A program made the position numbers and the translations under genes. The notes beneath the pieces are model-generated. The model saw nothing but the letters and a program-made list of their open reading frames with translations, was not told where the DNA came from and did not search any database. DNA of 5,732 nucleotides from Chitinophagaceae bacterium. GTDB lineage: Bacteria; Bacteroidota; Bacteroidia; Chitinophagales; Chitinophagaceae. The stretch's first letter is position 1; the number at the start of each line of letters is the position of its first letter. The stretch covers positions 1-5,732 of the forward strand of contig CANLED010000162.1 of assembly GCA_947489175.1 (NCBI GenBank). Reading direction: 5' to 3'. Positions 5,333-5,732 of the stretch are shown here, in pieces.

Positions 5333-5732
5333 TAGTTTTTTACACCTCTTATCAACGCCCTTCTTAAATAAGGTTCCTTTAGTTTTTTATCGTAATAAAA
5401 AATCATGTACCCTTTTGAAGGGGTCACCTCAAAACCGGCATCCTCTAATAAATCTGTAAATTCATTTTCATCGTTATGCTGGTGATAAGTACACAAAGCA
5501 ATTTTCAAAGAATCTCTGTTTCTAATGATTCCTTGAAAGCCTTTAAGCAATGACCTTTCACCTCCATCTACATCAATTTTCATGAAACTGATTTCCTTAT
5601 CATGAAAAAAAACATCCCCAGAACAATTTTTAAGATCATTCTTATCAGAAATGAATTTTGGAATGATTTCTATTTTTTCTTTCCAAGGCGCGAATGTGCA
5701 ATTCAATGCTTCGATCCACTCTTGATCGGCCT
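5332..5732 (-). CDS. FkbM-type SAM-dependent methyltransferase (C-terminal part)
   Basis: The frame is open to the right edge (the codons before the TTG at 5706 read ADQEWIEA), so the gene starts outside the window and the TTG is internal. The visible part includes TFAPWKEKIEIIPKFISD, then SFMKIDVDGGERSLLKGF around 5535-5590, which is the F-x-KIDV-(E/D)-G-x-E-x-x-x-L-x-G motif of the FkbM methyltransferase family, and then a strand with IALCTYHQ and a C-terminal GFEVTPSKGYMIFYY. Members O-methylate sugars and other natural-product or glycan hydroxyls, and many sit in polysaccharide loci. The SAM-binding glycine loop would be upstream, outside the window. The TAA stop overlaps the Nudix ATG by one base, so the two form an operon. 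The family call is good; the substrate is unknown. Confidence 0.82.
   Translation of the reverse strand, partial: ADQEWIEALNCTFAPWKEKIEIIPKFISDKNDLKNCSGDVFFHDKEISFMKIDVDGGERSLLKGFQGIIRNRDSLKIALCTYHQHNDENEFTDLLEDAGFEVTPSKGYMIFYYDKKLKEPYLRRALIRGVKN

Noticed and set aside
1..5732. Defence island, toxin-antitoxin pair, CRISPR array, integrase or transposase
   Set aside because: No regular repeats, no nuclease or recombinase motifs and no target-site duplications are visible; the genes are mostly ordinary chromosomal ones.

Overview
The window looks like a chromosomal stretch from an AT-rich member of the Bacteroidota, probably of the Cytophagales or a related order. Three things point there: the wording of the conserved proteins (FolC, RsmG and an Hpt-like protein carrying an HKxRPS core), the absence of clear Shine-Dalgarno sequences before the starts, and sequences resembling the Bacteroidota promoter -7 element TAnnTTTG, best seen at folC. 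No mobile element, CRISPR array, rRNA or tRNA is visible. The taxonomic placement is inference from protein style, not from a database search.

Layout, left to right. (1) The 3' end of a flavin-nucleotide-binding (pyridoxamine 5'-phosphate oxidase-like) gene on +, cut by the left edge. (2) A 304-bp AT-rich spacer with one candidate -7 motif and a weak inverted repeat. (3) A small + gene (567-902) that resembles a stand-alone histidine phosphotransfer (Hpt) domain. (4) Tail-to-tail with it, five bases away, a NarL/FixJ-type response regulator on the - strand (908-1567). (5) Upstream of the regulator on the same strand, rsmG (16S rRNA m7G methyltransferase), which itself overlaps the end of a membrane-anchored family 2 glycosyltransferase. 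The minus-strand order is therefore glycosyltransferase, rsmG, response regulator. (6) A 97-bp divergent promoter region. (7) folC on +, with a TATCTTTG box ending only four bases before its ATG. (8) A minus-strand pair entering from the right edge: an FkbM-type methyltransferase (partial) whose stop overlaps the start of a Nudix hydrolase. The Nudix gene ends tail-to-tail with folC, the two stop codons sharing a TTAA.

Most of the window is compact housekeeping DNA: folate polyglutamylation, rRNA modification and nucleotide clean-up, with two glycan-type genes between. The part most worth following is the convergent Hpt-like/response-regulator pair, which could be the last two steps of a phosphorelay whose sensor kinase lies elsewhere. 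The arrangement at folC also suggests a leaderless or nearly leaderless transcript. I see no convincing evidence of an entirely new system.
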